Shown here one piece after another: positions 47,211-56,556 of a stretch of DNA of 64,000 nt (positions within the stretch are counted from its first letter, which is position 1; every line of letters begins with the position of its first letter). The DNA is from Marinobacter lipolyticus. GTDB lineage: Bacteria; Pseudomonadota; Gammaproteobacteria; Pseudomonadales; Oleiphilaceae. Under the pieces are notes generated by a model, which worked only from the letters and a program-made list of their open reading frames with translations, had not been told where the DNA came from and did no database searches. The translations under genes and the position numbers were made by a program. Location: positions 62,001 through 126,000 of the forward strand of contig NZ_QTKT01000009.1 of the NCBI RefSeq assembly GCF_018424605.1, read 5' to 3'.

Positions 47211-47747
47211 ATGCCCCGACGCTTCCATGACGCCGAGGAACTGCTGCCCCCCGCCACCTTTATTAAACGACTTCTAGCGATCATTTACGATGGGTTGATC
47301 TGTATTGCGGTGTTGCTGGTGGCGACCTGGCTGTACACTCTGGTGGCGGGCTGGATCATCGGCTGGGACCGATATGAAAAGATGGCGGAGAGCGGCCAAC
47401 TGGGGAACGACCCTCTGCTGACGTTTGTACTGTTTCTGGTGCTTTACCTGTTCTTTGCCTATTTCTGGACCCGTACGGGACAGACCCTGGCGATGCAGGT
47501 GTGGCGGATTCGCATTGAGAACCTTGATGGCAGCCCCGTGAGCTGGTCCCAGGCACTCAGACGTTACGTGACCGCCGCCGCGGTATTTTTCCTCGCCCTG
47601 CTGGCCTCCTACTGGCTGGGAGCCATCACCCTGATCATTACCCTGCCGGCCATGCTGGCTCTGTTCTGGCCCATTAACGGCCTATCGGTCACCGATCGCC
47701 TCTCCGACAGCGTGGTCGTCCAGGTTCCGAAACCGGATAAGCCATGA
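47211..47747 (+). CDS. RDD family membrane protein
   Basis: 178 aa with three or four membrane helices (about 22-45, 64-85, 118-150). The RDD domain is recognisable by PATFIKRLLAIIYDGLICI near the start, though the family's Arg-Asp-Asp is RLLAIIYD here, and by QTLAMQVWRIRIENLDG in the middle. Function unknown; proposed as small transporters or membrane accessory proteins. GGAG precedes the ATG. Convergent with lptG, only 3 bp between stops. Confidence 0.88.
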   Translation: MPRRFHDAEELLPPATFIKRLLAIIYDGLICIAVLLVATWLYTLVAGWIIGWDRYEKMAESGQLGNDPLLTFVLFLVLYLFFAYFWTRTGQTLAMQVWRIRIENLDGSPVSWSQALRRYVTAAAVFFLALLASYWLGAITLIITLPAMLALFWPINGLSVTDRLSDSVVVQVPKPDKP

Positions 47748-47750
47748 TCA

Positions 47751-48818
47751 TCACCCGGCACGCCGCATCAGGATGGCGCCCACCGCGGCGTTGATGGCAA
47801 TCGGCACCAGGATCGCCAATATCGGATTAAAACCGAACACCAGGCTCATGGGGCCCAGCAAATCCTGCATGTATTTGAACAACAGACCCACGATCAGACC
47901 GGTGAATACACGGAACCCCATGGTGACCGAGCGCAGCGGACCAAAAATGAAGGATATGGCGACCAGCACCATAACGGCCGTCCCCAGGGGCATCAGTACT
48001 TTCTTCCAGAAAGCCAGCCAGTAATTTGCAGAGCTCAACCCCTGGTCGTCCAGATAACTAGCGTAGGTGTATAGCCCGGTCACCGGCAGGTTCTCCGGCT
48101 TGACGATCAGCACGCTCAGTACCTCTGGCGACAGCCCGGTTTCCCACTTCAGCACATCGTGAGTTTCCCGGGTTAACTGCTCTTCTGCGATCAGCGTTGT
48201 CGCCACGTTCTCCAGGCGCCAGTGGTCCCCCTGGTAGGTCGCTTTCTCGGCAAAACTGGCGGAGAGCATCCAGCGTTCTTCATCGAACCGGAAGAGTGAC
48301 ACGCCGTTGAGATCGCCATTGGGACTTACCGCGTTCAGGTGCATGAACACGTCGCCTTCCCGGTGCCAGATACCCGATGCCGAGGCGATATTTTCTCCCG
48401 CACCCTGGGCAATGGCTTTCTGGCTCTGCGCCATACGTTCCGCCGGCGGCGCCACGTATTCACCGATCACCAGACCGATCACCACCACCACCAGCGCCGG
48501 CTTCATGGCCGACCAGACAATGCGCTTCAGCGAAACGCCGGCCGCGCGAATCACCGTGAGCTCAGAAGAGCTTGCCATCGCCCCCAACCCCACGAGACAA
48601 CCCATAAAGGCGCCGAGGGGCAGATAATCGTAGATCCGCCGCGGCAGGGTCATGAACACGTACCAGAGCGCCTGCATGGTCTGATAGTCATTGCGGGCGT
48701 CTTCCAGTTCGGCGATGAAGCCAAAAATCAGGTCCAGTGACAGCACCACCACCATCACCAGGAACATTGCGCCACCGACGGTCCGCATCACGTACTGATC
48801 GATCTTACGCACCGGCAC
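47751..48818 (-). CDS. lptG: LPS export permease LptG
   Basis: 355 aa. Six membrane helices, three before and three after a periplasmic beta-jellyroll. With LptF it forms the membrane part of the LptB2FG exporter that extracts LPS from the inner membrane. N-terminal IDQYVMRTVGGAMFLVMVVV and MASSSELTVIRAAGVS (the coupling helix that contacts LptB) are diagnostic. Start overlaps the end of lptF by 14 bp. Confidence 0.95.
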   Translation of the reverse strand: MPVRKIDQYVMRTVGGAMFLVMVVVLSLDLIFGFIAELEDARNDYQTMQALWYVFMTLPRRIYDYLPLGAFMGCLVGLGAMASSSELTVIRAAGVSLKRIVWSAMKPALVVVVIGLVIGEYVAPPAERMAQSQKAIAQGAGENIASASGIWHREGDVFMHLNAVSPNGDLNGVSLFRFDEERWMLSASFAEKATYQGDHWRLENVATTLIAEEQLTRETHDVLKWETGLSPEVLSVLIVKPENLPVTGLYTYASYLDDQGLSSANYWLAFWKKVLMPLGTAVMVLVAISFIFGPLRSVTMGFRVFTGLIVGLLFKYMQDLLGPMSLVFGFNPILAILVPIAINAAVGAILMRRAG

Positions 48819-49902
48819 GCCCCTCCCGGGTCAGACGACGCCGGTACAGCCAGGCCGGGCCGAACTGCAGCCAAAGGCCGAGCCCGAGGAAAATAGCATG
48901 CACCCAGAGCATGCCGATCCACTCCGGCACCTTGCCGTCCGCCAGGGCATCCCTGGCGACAATCAGCAGCCCAAGATACGTGATGTACACCAGCATCGCC
49001 GGCAACAGATGGAAAAAGCGGCCCTGACGCGGGTTCACCCGGCTCAGGCGCACCGCCAGCAGCGTTACAATCGGTACGATCAAGGGCAAGGTAAATCGCC
49101 AGTGCAGCAGGGCGCGGTCTTCCAGATCGTCCGATGCCATCAGCGCCAGAGTGCTCATGCCCTCTTCCAGCTCTTTGTCGCCGCCGCTGCCGCTCTGGAT
49201 CTTCAGACCATAGGCGTCGAATCCGGTGATCTGATACTCCAACTGTCCGGGCAGCCCCTGGAAACGGCCACCCTCCTCCAGTATCAGAAACCGGCTGCCA
49301 GTTTCCTGATCGATCAGTTGCGAGCCATACTCGGCGGTGATGATGGTGAGCCCCTCCTCGCCATATTCGGCAATGAAAACACCCTCAAGCACCCGCTTGT
49401 CGTCGCTCAGGCCTTCGGTGTAGGTCACCCGGCCGCCGGATTCCAGATCCTGGAAACGTCCTGGCGCCAGCATCTCGAACTCGGTGGCCTTGCGCTGCTC
49501 GTTGAATATCGCCTCCACCTGTTTCATGCCCCAAGGCGAGACGTACAGGCTCATTGCCCCCACCACCAGCATCACCGGAATGCTGGCCAGCAGGGTCTTG
49601 CCCAGAACCTGACGATCACTCATTCCGCAGGCGAACAGCACGGTCATCTCGCTCTCAAGGTACATGCGGCCATAGGCCAACAAGATGCCGATGAAAAACC
49701 CGAGGGGAAGGATCAGTTCGAGGAAGCCGGGGAAGCGGTAAGCCATGATCTGGAACAGAACATCCGCCGCCAGCTCACCGGCAGCCGCCTCGGCCAGGTA
49801 TTTAATGAACCGCCCACTCATGAACACAAGCAACAGGATGCCGGAAACGGCAAGCATGCTGATCATGGTCTGACGGGCAAGATATCGGAAAACGATGGTC
49901 AA
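48805..49902 (-). CDS. lptF: LPS export permease LptF
   Basis: 365 aa in this reading. N-terminal TIVFRYLARQTMISMLAVSGILL, coupling helix region YLESEMTVLFACGMSDRQVLG, a periplasmic jellyroll (about 120-260), and three C-terminal membrane helices. No ATG fits the family N-terminus; the best start is TTG at 49902, and another TTG lies 18 codons upstream at 49956. Divergent from pepA across a 221-bp region, the standard lptFG/pepA layout. Confidence 0.93.
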   Translation of the reverse strand: MTIVFRYLARQTMISMLAVSGILLLVFMSGRFIKYLAEAAAGELAADVLFQIMAYRFPGFLELILPLGFFIGILLAYGRMYLESEMTVLFACGMSDRQVLGKTLLASIPVMLVVGAMSLYVSPWGMKQVEAIFNEQRKATEFEMLAPGRFQDLESGGRVTYTEGLSDDKRVLEGVFIAEYGEEGLTIITAEYGSQLIDQETGSRFLILEEGGRFQGLPGQLEYQITGFDAYGLKIQSGSGGDKELEEGMSTLALMASDDLEDRALLHWRFTLPLIVPIVTLLAVRLSRVNPRQGRFFHLLPAMLVYITYLGLLIVARDALADGKVPEWIGMLWVHAIFLGLGLWLQFGPAWLYRRRLTREGRAGA

Positions 49903-50123
49903 AACGCTGTCTCTGGCCGGAACGGGTCGCTGGGGGTCGATTGGAAAACGACGCAACTCTTCAACGTCGGTATTCTATGTAACCTGCGCGCTGAATGACA
50001 GTACCGAAGGTTAAGGAGCTGTCAACGCTTGATAAATTGCAGTGAAACCCCAATGCTTAAGGGATCGTCCGCAAGGTTTTCAACACCGCTTGCACTGACC
50101 TGAAATCCACAACGGGAGTTGCC

Positions 50124-51617
50124 ATGAACTTCAGCCTGAGCAGTAAACCGATCACCAGCACCGGGGCCGACAGCCTGGTCATTGCCCTTCCGGAACAGGG
50201 CACCTGGCCGGAATCCACCACCCAGGCCGACGACGCGCTGGGCGGTCTGATCAAGAAACTGCAGAAGGCCGGCGATCTCACCGGCAAAAACGCGACCGCC
50301 AACGTTATTCCCCTGGCAGACCAGCCCTGGGGTCGTGTAATCGTGGTCGGCACCGGCAAAGACAGCGACCGCACCCCCGCCAGCTACCGCAAGGCGCTCG
50401 TTGCCATGATGAGTCAGCTCAAAGATGGCCCCGCGAAGAGTGTCCTGATCGCACTGGCTGACACCCAGGTCACCGGCGAGGACGCGGTCAGCTCCGAGGG
50501 CGCCCGCCTCAGCCTGATCGGGCGCACGCTGGAAGATCAGCTCTACACCTTCAGCGACTTCAAGAGCGAGAAGCCCGCCGCGCGCAAACTGAACAAAGTG
50601 ATGGTTGCCGCTTCCAGCGCCGGCAAGGCGCTCAAGGATGCCTTCAATCTCGGCCTGGCCACCGGCCGCGGCATGAACCTCACCCGGGATCTGGGCAACA
50701 CCCCGCCCAACATCTGTCACCCGGAATGGCTGGCCCAGCAGGCGAAGAAACTGGCGAAGGACTATGACTGCATCAAGACCGAAGTACTTGATGAAAAGCA
50801 GATGGAAAAGATGGGCATGAACACCATCCTGGCCGTCGGCAAAGGCAGCACCCAGCCGCCGCGCCTGATCGTGATGGAATACCGTGGCGGCAAGGCCAAG
50901 GACAAGCCCCATGTATTGGTGGGCAAAGGCATCACCTTCGACACCGGCGGCATCAGCCTCAAGCCCGGCGAAGGCATGGATGAGATGAAATACGACATGG
51001 GCGGTTCCGCCAGCGTTTTCGGTGCCATGAAAGTCCTGGCTGAAACCCGGCCGAAGATTAACGTGGTGGCCGTGATTGCTGCTGCCGAAAACATGCCCGA
51101 CGGCGGCGCGTCCCGCCCCGGTGACATCGTGACCACCCTCTCCGGCATGACCGTCGAAATCCTCAACACCGACGCCGAAGGCCGACTGGTGCTGTGTGAC
51201 GCCCTCACCTACGTGAAGAAATTCGACCCGGCCGCGGTCATTGATCTCGCGACCCTGACCGGCGCCTGCATCATTGCCCTGGGCAACCACGCCACCGGCC
51301 TGCTGGCCAACAACGATGAACTGGCCAACGAACTGCTGGCCGCCGGCGAGCGCGCCGGTGACCGTGCCTGGCGCCTGCCCCTGTGGGACGAGTACCAGAG
51401 CCAGCTCGACAGCAACTTCGCCGACATGGCCAACATCGGTGGCCGCCCGGCCGGCACCATTACCGCGGCCTGCTTCCTGTCCCGGTTTGCCAAGGACTAC
51501 CGCTGGGCCCACCTGGACATCGCCGGCACCGCCTGGCACTCCGGCAAAGCCAAAGGCTCGTCCGGCCGCCCGGTGCCTCTGCTGGTCGATTACCTGATGT
51601 CCCATGCAGGAAAGTAA
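50124..51617 (+). CDS. pepA: Leucyl aminopeptidase (M17)
   Basis: 497 aa cytosolic two-metal aminopeptidase removing N-terminal residues; E. coli PepA also binds DNA at cer/xer and carAB. Metal and catalytic motifs: GKGITFDTGGISLKP, KYDMGGSA, and NTDAEGRL with the signature of M17. GGGAGTTGCC precedes the ATG. Divergent from lptF and overlapping holC by 14 bp at the 3' end. Confidence 0.97.
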   Translation: MNFSLSSKPITSTGADSLVIALPEQGTWPESTTQADDALGGLIKKLQKAGDLTGKNATANVIPLADQPWGRVIVVGTGKDSDRTPASYRKALVAMMSQLKDGPAKSVLIALADTQVTGEDAVSSEGARLSLIGRTLEDQLYTFSDFKSEKPAARKLNKVMVAASSAGKALKDAFNLGLATGRGMNLTRDLGNTPPNICHPEWLAQQAKKLAKDYDCIKTEVLDEKQMEKMGMNTILAVGKGSTQPPRLIVMEYRGGKAKDKPHVLVGKGITFDTGGISLKPGEGMDEMKYDMGGSASVFGAMKVLAETRPKINVVAVIAAAENMPDGGASRPGDIVTTLSGMTVEILNTDAEGRLVLCDALTYVKKFDPAAVIDLATLTGACIIALGNHATGLLANNDELANELLAAGERAGDRAWRLPLWDEYQSQLDSNFADMANIGGRPAGTITAACFLSRFAKDYRWAHLDIAGTAWHSGKAKGSSGRPVPLLVDYLMSHAGK

Positions 51618-52116
51618 CCCGCACTCTCCTCCGGAGACCGGCAGCCCCGCTGTCGGGACTTCCGGACAGGACGACCGGAACCAACGCTACTGGTTTCACA
51701 TCCTTGCCCAGAATACCCCGGCCGCCCGCAACCTCCACGCCGCCAAACTCGTGGACAAAGCCCGGCAGCAGGGCGACCGCGTGTGCATCGCCTGCGACAG
51801 CCCACGGCAGGCCGAGGAACTCGACGATCTGTTATGGAACTTCAGCCCCGACGCGTTCATCCCCCACAGCGTTGTTCCCGATTCCTCGACTACCTGCTCC
51901 GATCCCGTGGGCATTCTGCTCTGCCCTCCCGCGCCCGAGGACTGGGATACGGTGATCATTCTCTCGGCAACCCTGCCGGCGGATGCCGACCGGTTTAAAC
52001 GGCTTGCTCTGGTGGCCCATAACGATCCGACGGTTCTGAACCAGGCGCGGTCGCATTTCAAACAGTTGCGGGCGCTCGGAATTGAACCCCGGGTGCACGA
52101 TCTGAGGAAGCGTTAG
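51604..52116 (+). CDS. holC: DNA polymerase III chi subunit
   Basis: 170 aa. Chi links the clamp loader to SSB. The family core starts near residue 29 (RYWFHILAQNTPAARNLHAAKLVDKARQQG) and includes LDDLLWNFSPDAFIPHSV; PVGILL follows. The first 27 or so residues (rich in P, S, G, E) are an extension without family similarity; if real they are low-complexity, but no better start exists nearer the core. The pepA-holC-valS order is conserved. Confidence 0.9.
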   Translation: MQESNPHSPPETGSPAVGTSGQDDRNQRYWFHILAQNTPAARNLHAAKLVDKARQQGDRVCIACDSPRQAEELDDLLWNFSPDAFIPHSVVPDSSTTCSDPVGILLCPPAPEDWDTVIILSATLPADADRFKRLALVAHNDPTVLNQARSHFKQLRALGIEPRVHDLRKR

Positions 52117-52141
52117 GTTCGCCGCAAACAGGGCGACCATG

Positions 52142-52147
52142 TATAAT
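52142..52147 (+). promoter_or_regulatory. Possible -10 element for valS
   Basis: Perfect TATAAT in the 83-bp holC-valS gap, 52 bp before the valS ATG. The -35 region is poor (TTCGCC at 18 bp spacing). Confidence 0.3.
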
Positions 52148-52199
52148 CGGACCTCTCAATTTTCCCTTGTGAATCAACCAACGGTCACTGCAGAACCCC

Positions 52200-55052
52200 A
52201 TGGAAAAAACCTACCAGCCAGAAAACATCGAGCGCCAGTGGTACGAAAACTGGGAATCCAAAGGGTACTTCCGCCCCAGCGGTGAAGGCCAGTCCTACAG
52301 CATCGCCATCCCGCCGCCCAACGTCACCGGCAGCCTGCACATGGGCCATGCGTTCCAGCACACCATCATGGACACCCTTACCCGTTTCAAGCGCATGCAG
52401 GGCCGCAACACCTTGTGGACCGTGGGCACTGACCATGCCGGCATCGCCACCCAGATGGTGGTCGAGCGCAAACTGGCCGCCGAAGAGGAAAAAACCCGCC
52501 ACGATCTGGACCGGGAAGAATTCATCAAGCGCATCTGGGACTGGAAAGAGCATTCCGGCGGCACCATCACCCGCCAGATCCGTCGTGTCGGCAACTCCGT
52601 GGACTGGGACAACGAACGCTTCACCATGGACGACGGCTTCTACAAGGCCGTACAGGAAGTGTTCATCCGCCTGTATGACGAAGGCCTGGTGTACCGGGGC
52701 AAACGGCTGGTCAACTGGGACCCGAAACTGCACACCGCCATTTCCGACCTGGAAGTGGAAAACAAGGAAGAAAAAGGCTTTTTCTGGCACCTGCGTTACC
52801 CGCTGGCTGATGGCGCGCAAACCCGGGATGGCAAGGATTACCTGGTGGTCGCCACCACCCGGCCGGAAACCATGCTCGGCGACACGGCCGTGGCCGTGCA
52901 TCCGGACGACGAACGCTACCAGCACCTGATTGGCAAGCACGTGATGCTGCCGCTGGTGAATCGCCGGATTCCGATTGTTGCCGACCATCACGCCGATCCG
53001 GAGAAAGGCTCCGGCTGCGTGAAGATCACCCCGGCCCACGACTTCAACGACTACGCCGTCGGCAAGCGCAACAACCTGCCGATGATCAACGTCATGACCC
53101 AGGACGCCAACATCCGGGACGTGGCCGAAGTATTCAATGCCGATGGCACCGAAAACACAGACATCGACGGCACCCTGCCGAGCGCCTACGCCGGATTGAC
53201 CCGCGAGGCGGCCCGCAAACAGATCGTCGCCGACATGGAAGCCGAGGGCCTGGTCGAAAACATCGAGGATCACGTGCTCAGCGTTCCCCGGGGTGACCGC
53301 TCCGGCCTGATCATCGAGCCAATGCTCACCGATCAGTGGTTTGCCGATGCCAAGACCCTGGCCAAGCCGGCCATTGAAGCGGTAGAAGACGGCCGGATCC
53401 AGTTCGTGCCCAAACAGTACGAGAACATGTACTTCTCGTGGATGCGGGACATTCAGGACTGGTGTATTTCCCGCCAGCTCTGGTGGGGCCACCGCATCCC
53501 GGCCTGGTACGACGCCGAAGGCAGGATCTATGTAGGCCGTAACGAAGACGAGGTTCGCCAGAAGCATAACCTGGGCGCCGATCTGGAACTGAAGCAGGAC
53601 GACGACGTACTGGACACCTGGTTCAGCTCGGCCCTGTGGACCTTCGGCACCCTCGGCTGGCCGGAGATCACCGAACGCCTGAAAGCCTTCCACCCTACCG
53701 ACGTGCTGGTGACCGGGTTCGACATCATTTTCTTCTGGGTGGCCCGGATGATCATGATGACCATGCACTTCGTGAAGAACGACGACGGCACGCCCCAGGT
53801 ACCGTTCAAGACCGTGTACGTCACCGGTCTGATCCGGGACGAGCATGGCGACAAGATGTCCAAATCCAAGGGCAACGTGATCGACCCGCTGGACATGATC
53901 GACGGCATCAGCCTGCCGGACCTGCTGGAGAAGCGCACCGGCAACCTGATGCAGCCGAAACTGGCGGAGAAGATCGGCAAACGCACCGAGAAAGAATTCC
54001 CCGAGGGTATCGCCGCCCACGGCACCGACGCCCTGCGCTTCACCCTGGCAGCCATGGCCACCACCGGCCGTGACATCAACTGGGACATGAAGCGCCTGGA
54101 AGGCTACCGCAACTTCTGCAACAAGCTGTGGAATGCCGCCCGTTACGTGTTAATGAACACCGAAGGCGAAGACTGCGGTGTCAACGAAGAGCCGGTGGCC
54201 TTGTCCCTGGCCGACCGCTGGATCATCAGCGAACTGCAACACTGCGAGCAGGAAGTGATCCGCCATCTGGATCAGTACCGCTTCGACCTGGCCGCCTACG
54301 CGCTCTACGAGTTCATCTGGAACGAATACTGCGACTGGTATCTGGAGCTTTCCAAGCCGGTGCTCAATGACGAAAACGCCACCGCCGAGGCGAAGCGCGG
54401 TACCCGCCGCACTCTGGTTCGGGTTCTGGAAGCCGTCTTGCGCCTGGCCCACCCGATGATGCCGTTCATCACCGAGGAAATCTGGCAGCGCATTGCGCCC
54501 CTGGCAGGCAAGACCGGTGACAGCATCATGCTGCAGGCTTACCCCCAGCCTGACGAAAGCAAGCAGGACGCTGCCGTCTCTGCTGATATCGAGTGGCTGA
54601 AAGGCGTGATCGTCGCTGTGCGCAACATTCGCGGCGAGATGAACATTTCCCCCGCGAAAAAGATCCCCGTTCTGCTGCGCGGCAAAGACGGCGACGATCA
54701 GCGCCGCATGAACGACAACCGCCAGTTCCTGAGCTCCCTGGCCAAACTGGAAAGCCTCGACTGGTTCGACGGTGATAAAGCCCCGATGTCCGCCACCCAG
54801 CTGGTTGGCGAGATGGAAGTACTGGTCCCCATGGCCGGCCTGATCGACAAGGACGCGGAACTCAAGCGCCTGGACAAGGAACTGGAGCGGCTGCAGAAAG
54901 AGATCGGCCGCCTCGAGGGCAAACTGGGTAACGAGAAGTTTACCGCCAAGGCCCCGGCCGAAGTGGTCGAGAAGGAGCAGGAGAAACTCCGTGACGCCCA
55001 AAGCAGCCAGGCTCGCCTGAGCCAGCAAAGGGCCGACATCGAGGCCATGTAA
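52200..55052 (+). CDS. valS: Valyl-tRNA synthetase
   Basis: 950 aa class I synthetase. HIGH motif in [16 protein letters not shown] (about 39-53), a CP1 editing domain with [19 protein letters not shown] in [13 protein letters not shown] (about 555), and a C-terminal coiled coil ([18 protein letters not shown] onward) that binds tRNA. Follows holC by 83 bp; panE starts 5 bp after its stop. Confidence 0.98.
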   Translation: MEKTYQPENIERQWYENWESKGYFRPSGEGQSYSIAIPPPNVTGSLHMGHAFQHTIMDTLTRFKRMQGRNTLWTVGTDHAGIATQMVVERKLAAEEEKTRHDLDREEFIKRIWDWKEHSGGTITRQIRRVGNSVDWDNERFTMDDGFYKAVQEVFIRLYDEGLVYRGKRLVNWDPKLHTAISDLEVENKEEKGFFWHLRYPLADGAQTRDGKDYLVVATTRPETMLGDTAVAVHPDDERYQHLIGKHVMLPLVNRRIPIVADHHADPEKGSGCVKITPAHDFNDYAVGKRNNLPMINVMTQDANIRDVAEVFNADGTENTDIDGTLPSAYAGLTREAARKQIVADMEAEGLVENIEDHVLSVPRGDRSGLIIEPMLTDQWFADAKTLAKPAIEAVEDGRIQFVPKQYENMYFSWMRDIQDWCISRQLWWGHRIPAWYDAEGRIYVGRNEDEVRQKHNLGADLELKQDDDVLDTWFSSALWTFGTLGWPEITERLKAFHPTDVLVTGFDIIFFWVARMIMMTMHFVKNDDGTPQVPFKTVYVTGLIRDEHGDKMSKSKGNVIDPLDMIDGISLPDLLEKRTGNLMQPKLAEKIGKRTEKEFPEGIAAHGTDALRFTLAAMATTGRDINWDMKRLEGYRNFCNKLWNAARYVLMNTEGEDCGVNEEPVALSLADRWIISELQHCEQEVIRHLDQYRFDLAAYALYEFIWNEYCDWYLELSKPVLNDENATAEAKRGTRRTLVRVLEAVLRLAHPMMPFITEEIWQRIAPLAGKTGDSIMLQAYPQPDESKQDAAVSADIEWLKGVIVAVRNIRGEMNISPAKKIPVLLRGKDGDDQRRMNDNRQFLSSLAKLESLDWFDGDKAPMSATQLVGEMEVLVPMAGLIDKDAELKRLDKELERLQKEIGRLEGKLGNEKFTAKAPAEVVEKEQEKLRDAQSSQARLSQQRADIEAM

Positions 55053-55057
55053 CCGGT

Positions 55058-55951
55058 ATGATCGGCATTCTCGGTGCGGGCTCGCTGGGCAGGCTCTGGG
55101 CCGCAACACTGCCCGTCGGCCGTGTTGCGTTCATTGCCCGGCCCGATGAGCCGACCGGCACCGATCTCAGTTACCGCTTCCGGCCCGTTAAAGGGCCGGA
55201 AACAACGATCCGGATTCCCTTTGTCCGCCCCGGTGACGAGCCTGGGTTAATCCTGGTCACCACCAAGGCCGGCGACACCGTTGACGCCATTTCCGGTGTG
55301 ATTAATCGATTACCCGGCGCCACTCCGATACTGCTGTTTCAAAACGGCCTCGGCAGCCAACAGGCGGTGGCCGCCCAATGGCCGCATCACCCCATCCTCG
55401 CGGCGAGCACGACTGAAGGCGCCAACCGACCAGACCCGGACCTGTTGGTCCACGCCGGCAGCGGTGACACCTGGATCGGTGCCATGACAGATCCCGCCAG
55501 AGCCTGCGTTGACAACGTCATTGCAATGTTCCAGGCCACCGGCCTCAAGGTTCATCAGGAGCCCGATATCCTGCAGCGGCTCTGGCAGAAGCTCATCATC
55601 AATGCAGGCATCAATCCTTACACCGCCATCCTGGATTGCCCCAACGGCGAGATCCTTGCCTCCGCTCTCTACCAGAGCACCATTGACGATCTGTGCGGGG
55701 AGCTCTCCCGGCTGATGGCCGGCGCTGGCCAGGGCGAAAAGTCACCGGAGGCCCTGCGCCACCGCATCGAGCAGGTTGCGAGGAACACCGCCGGCAACAC
55801 CTCGTCGATGCGCGCCGATGTACTCCACCACCGCCGAACCGAGATAGACTTTATTAACGGCTACCTGGCACGGCTGGGAAACGAACTCGGCATCGAAACA
55901 CCGGTGAACCAAATGCTGACCGAACGGGTACAACAACTGTCGTCACCTTAA
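55058..55951 (+). CDS. panE: 2-dehydropantoate 2-reductase family protein
   Basis: 297 aa NADPH-dependent ketopantoate reductase (pantothenate pathway). N-terminal Rossmann GILGAGSLGRLWAATL, VTTKAGDT (cofactor edge), FQNGLGSQ with the conserved Asn, and the catalytic lysine region RLWQKLIINAGINPYTAILDCPNGE. Five bases after valS, so probably co-transcribed. Other family members reduce different 2-oxo acids, so the substrate assignment is family-based. Confidence 0.88.
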   Translation: MIGILGAGSLGRLWAATLPVGRVAFIARPDEPTGTDLSYRFRPVKGPETTIRIPFVRPGDEPGLILVTTKAGDTVDAISGVINRLPGATPILLFQNGLGSQQAVAAQWPHHPILAASTTEGANRPDPDLLVHAGSGDTWIGAMTDPARACVDNVIAMFQATGLKVHQEPDILQRLWQKLIINAGINPYTAILDCPNGEILASALYQSTIDDLCGELSRLMAGAGQGEKSPEALRHRIEQVARNTAGNTSSMRADVLHHRRTEIDFINGYLARLGNELGIETPVNQMLTERVQQLSSP

Positions 55952-55964
55952 CAGGAGCAAACTG

Positions 55965-56522
55965 ATGGGCAATCGCCTTTCCAAGATTTACACCCGCACC
56001 GGAGATGATGGCTCCACGGGTCTTGCCGACGGCAATCGCATTGCCAAGAACGCGCAGCGGGTTGAAGCCATGGGAACGGCCGATGAGCTGAACTGCCACA
56101 TCGGCTTGTTGATCGAAACCCTGGACAGCGACGACGAACTGGTCACAAGCCTTCGCCGCATCCAGCACCATCTGTTTGATCTGGGTGGTGAATTCGCCAT
56201 TCCGGGCAGCCGGGTCATCAGCGATGACCACATCGAATGGCTGGAAAACACCCTCGACCAGTACAACGAAAGCCTGCCGCCGCTGAAGAACTTCATCCTG
56301 CCGGGCGGCACTCCGGCGGCCGCCCAGTGCCACCTTGCGCGCGCGGTATCACGCCGGGCTGAACGTGTGGTGGTAGCCCTTGGCCATGAAGACTCCATCA
56401 ATGCCGCTTCCAGGCACTACCTGAATCGCCTGTCGGACCTCTTGTTCGTTCTTGCGCGGGTGCTGGCTCGCCGGGATAACGGCGAAGAGATTCTCTGGGA
56501 ACAAAAAAAATCCGGCCTGTGA
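55965..56522 (+). CDS. ATP:cob(I)alamin adenosyltransferase, PduO type
   Basis: 185 aa. Attaches the adenosyl group to reduced cobalamin. N-terminal ATP loop KIYTRTGDDGSTGLADG, central helix bundle, and the cobalamin-side signature with SRRAERVVVAL. CysG- or cob-pathway genes are not nearby. AGGAG precedes the ATG, 13 bp after panE. The final codons lie in the stem of a bidirectional terminator. Confidence 0.93.
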   Translation: MGNRLSKIYTRTGDDGSTGLADGNRIAKNAQRVEAMGTADELNCHIGLLIETLDSDDELVTSLRRIQHHLFDLGGEFAIPGSRVISDDHIEWLENTLDQYNESLPPLKNFILPGGTPAAAQCHLARAVSRRAERVVVALGHEDSINAASRHYLNRLSDLLFVLARVLARRDNGEEILWEQKKSGL

Positions 56523-56537
56523 TGGCCGGATTTTTTT
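56504..56537. terminator. Bidirectional terminator overlapping the adenosyltransferase stop codon
   Basis: Perfect 14-bp stem AAAAAAATCCGGCC / GGCCGGATTTTTTT with a 6-nt loop containing the TGA stop of the adenosyltransferase gene. Works on both convergent transcripts (adenosyltransferase and chemoreceptor). Confidence 0.93.
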
Positions 56538-56556
56538 AGCGGAGTACTTGCTGAGC

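Noticed and set aside
52185..54020. 611-codon open frame antisense to valS
   Set aside because: Composition is unlike a real protein family; lies wholly within valS.
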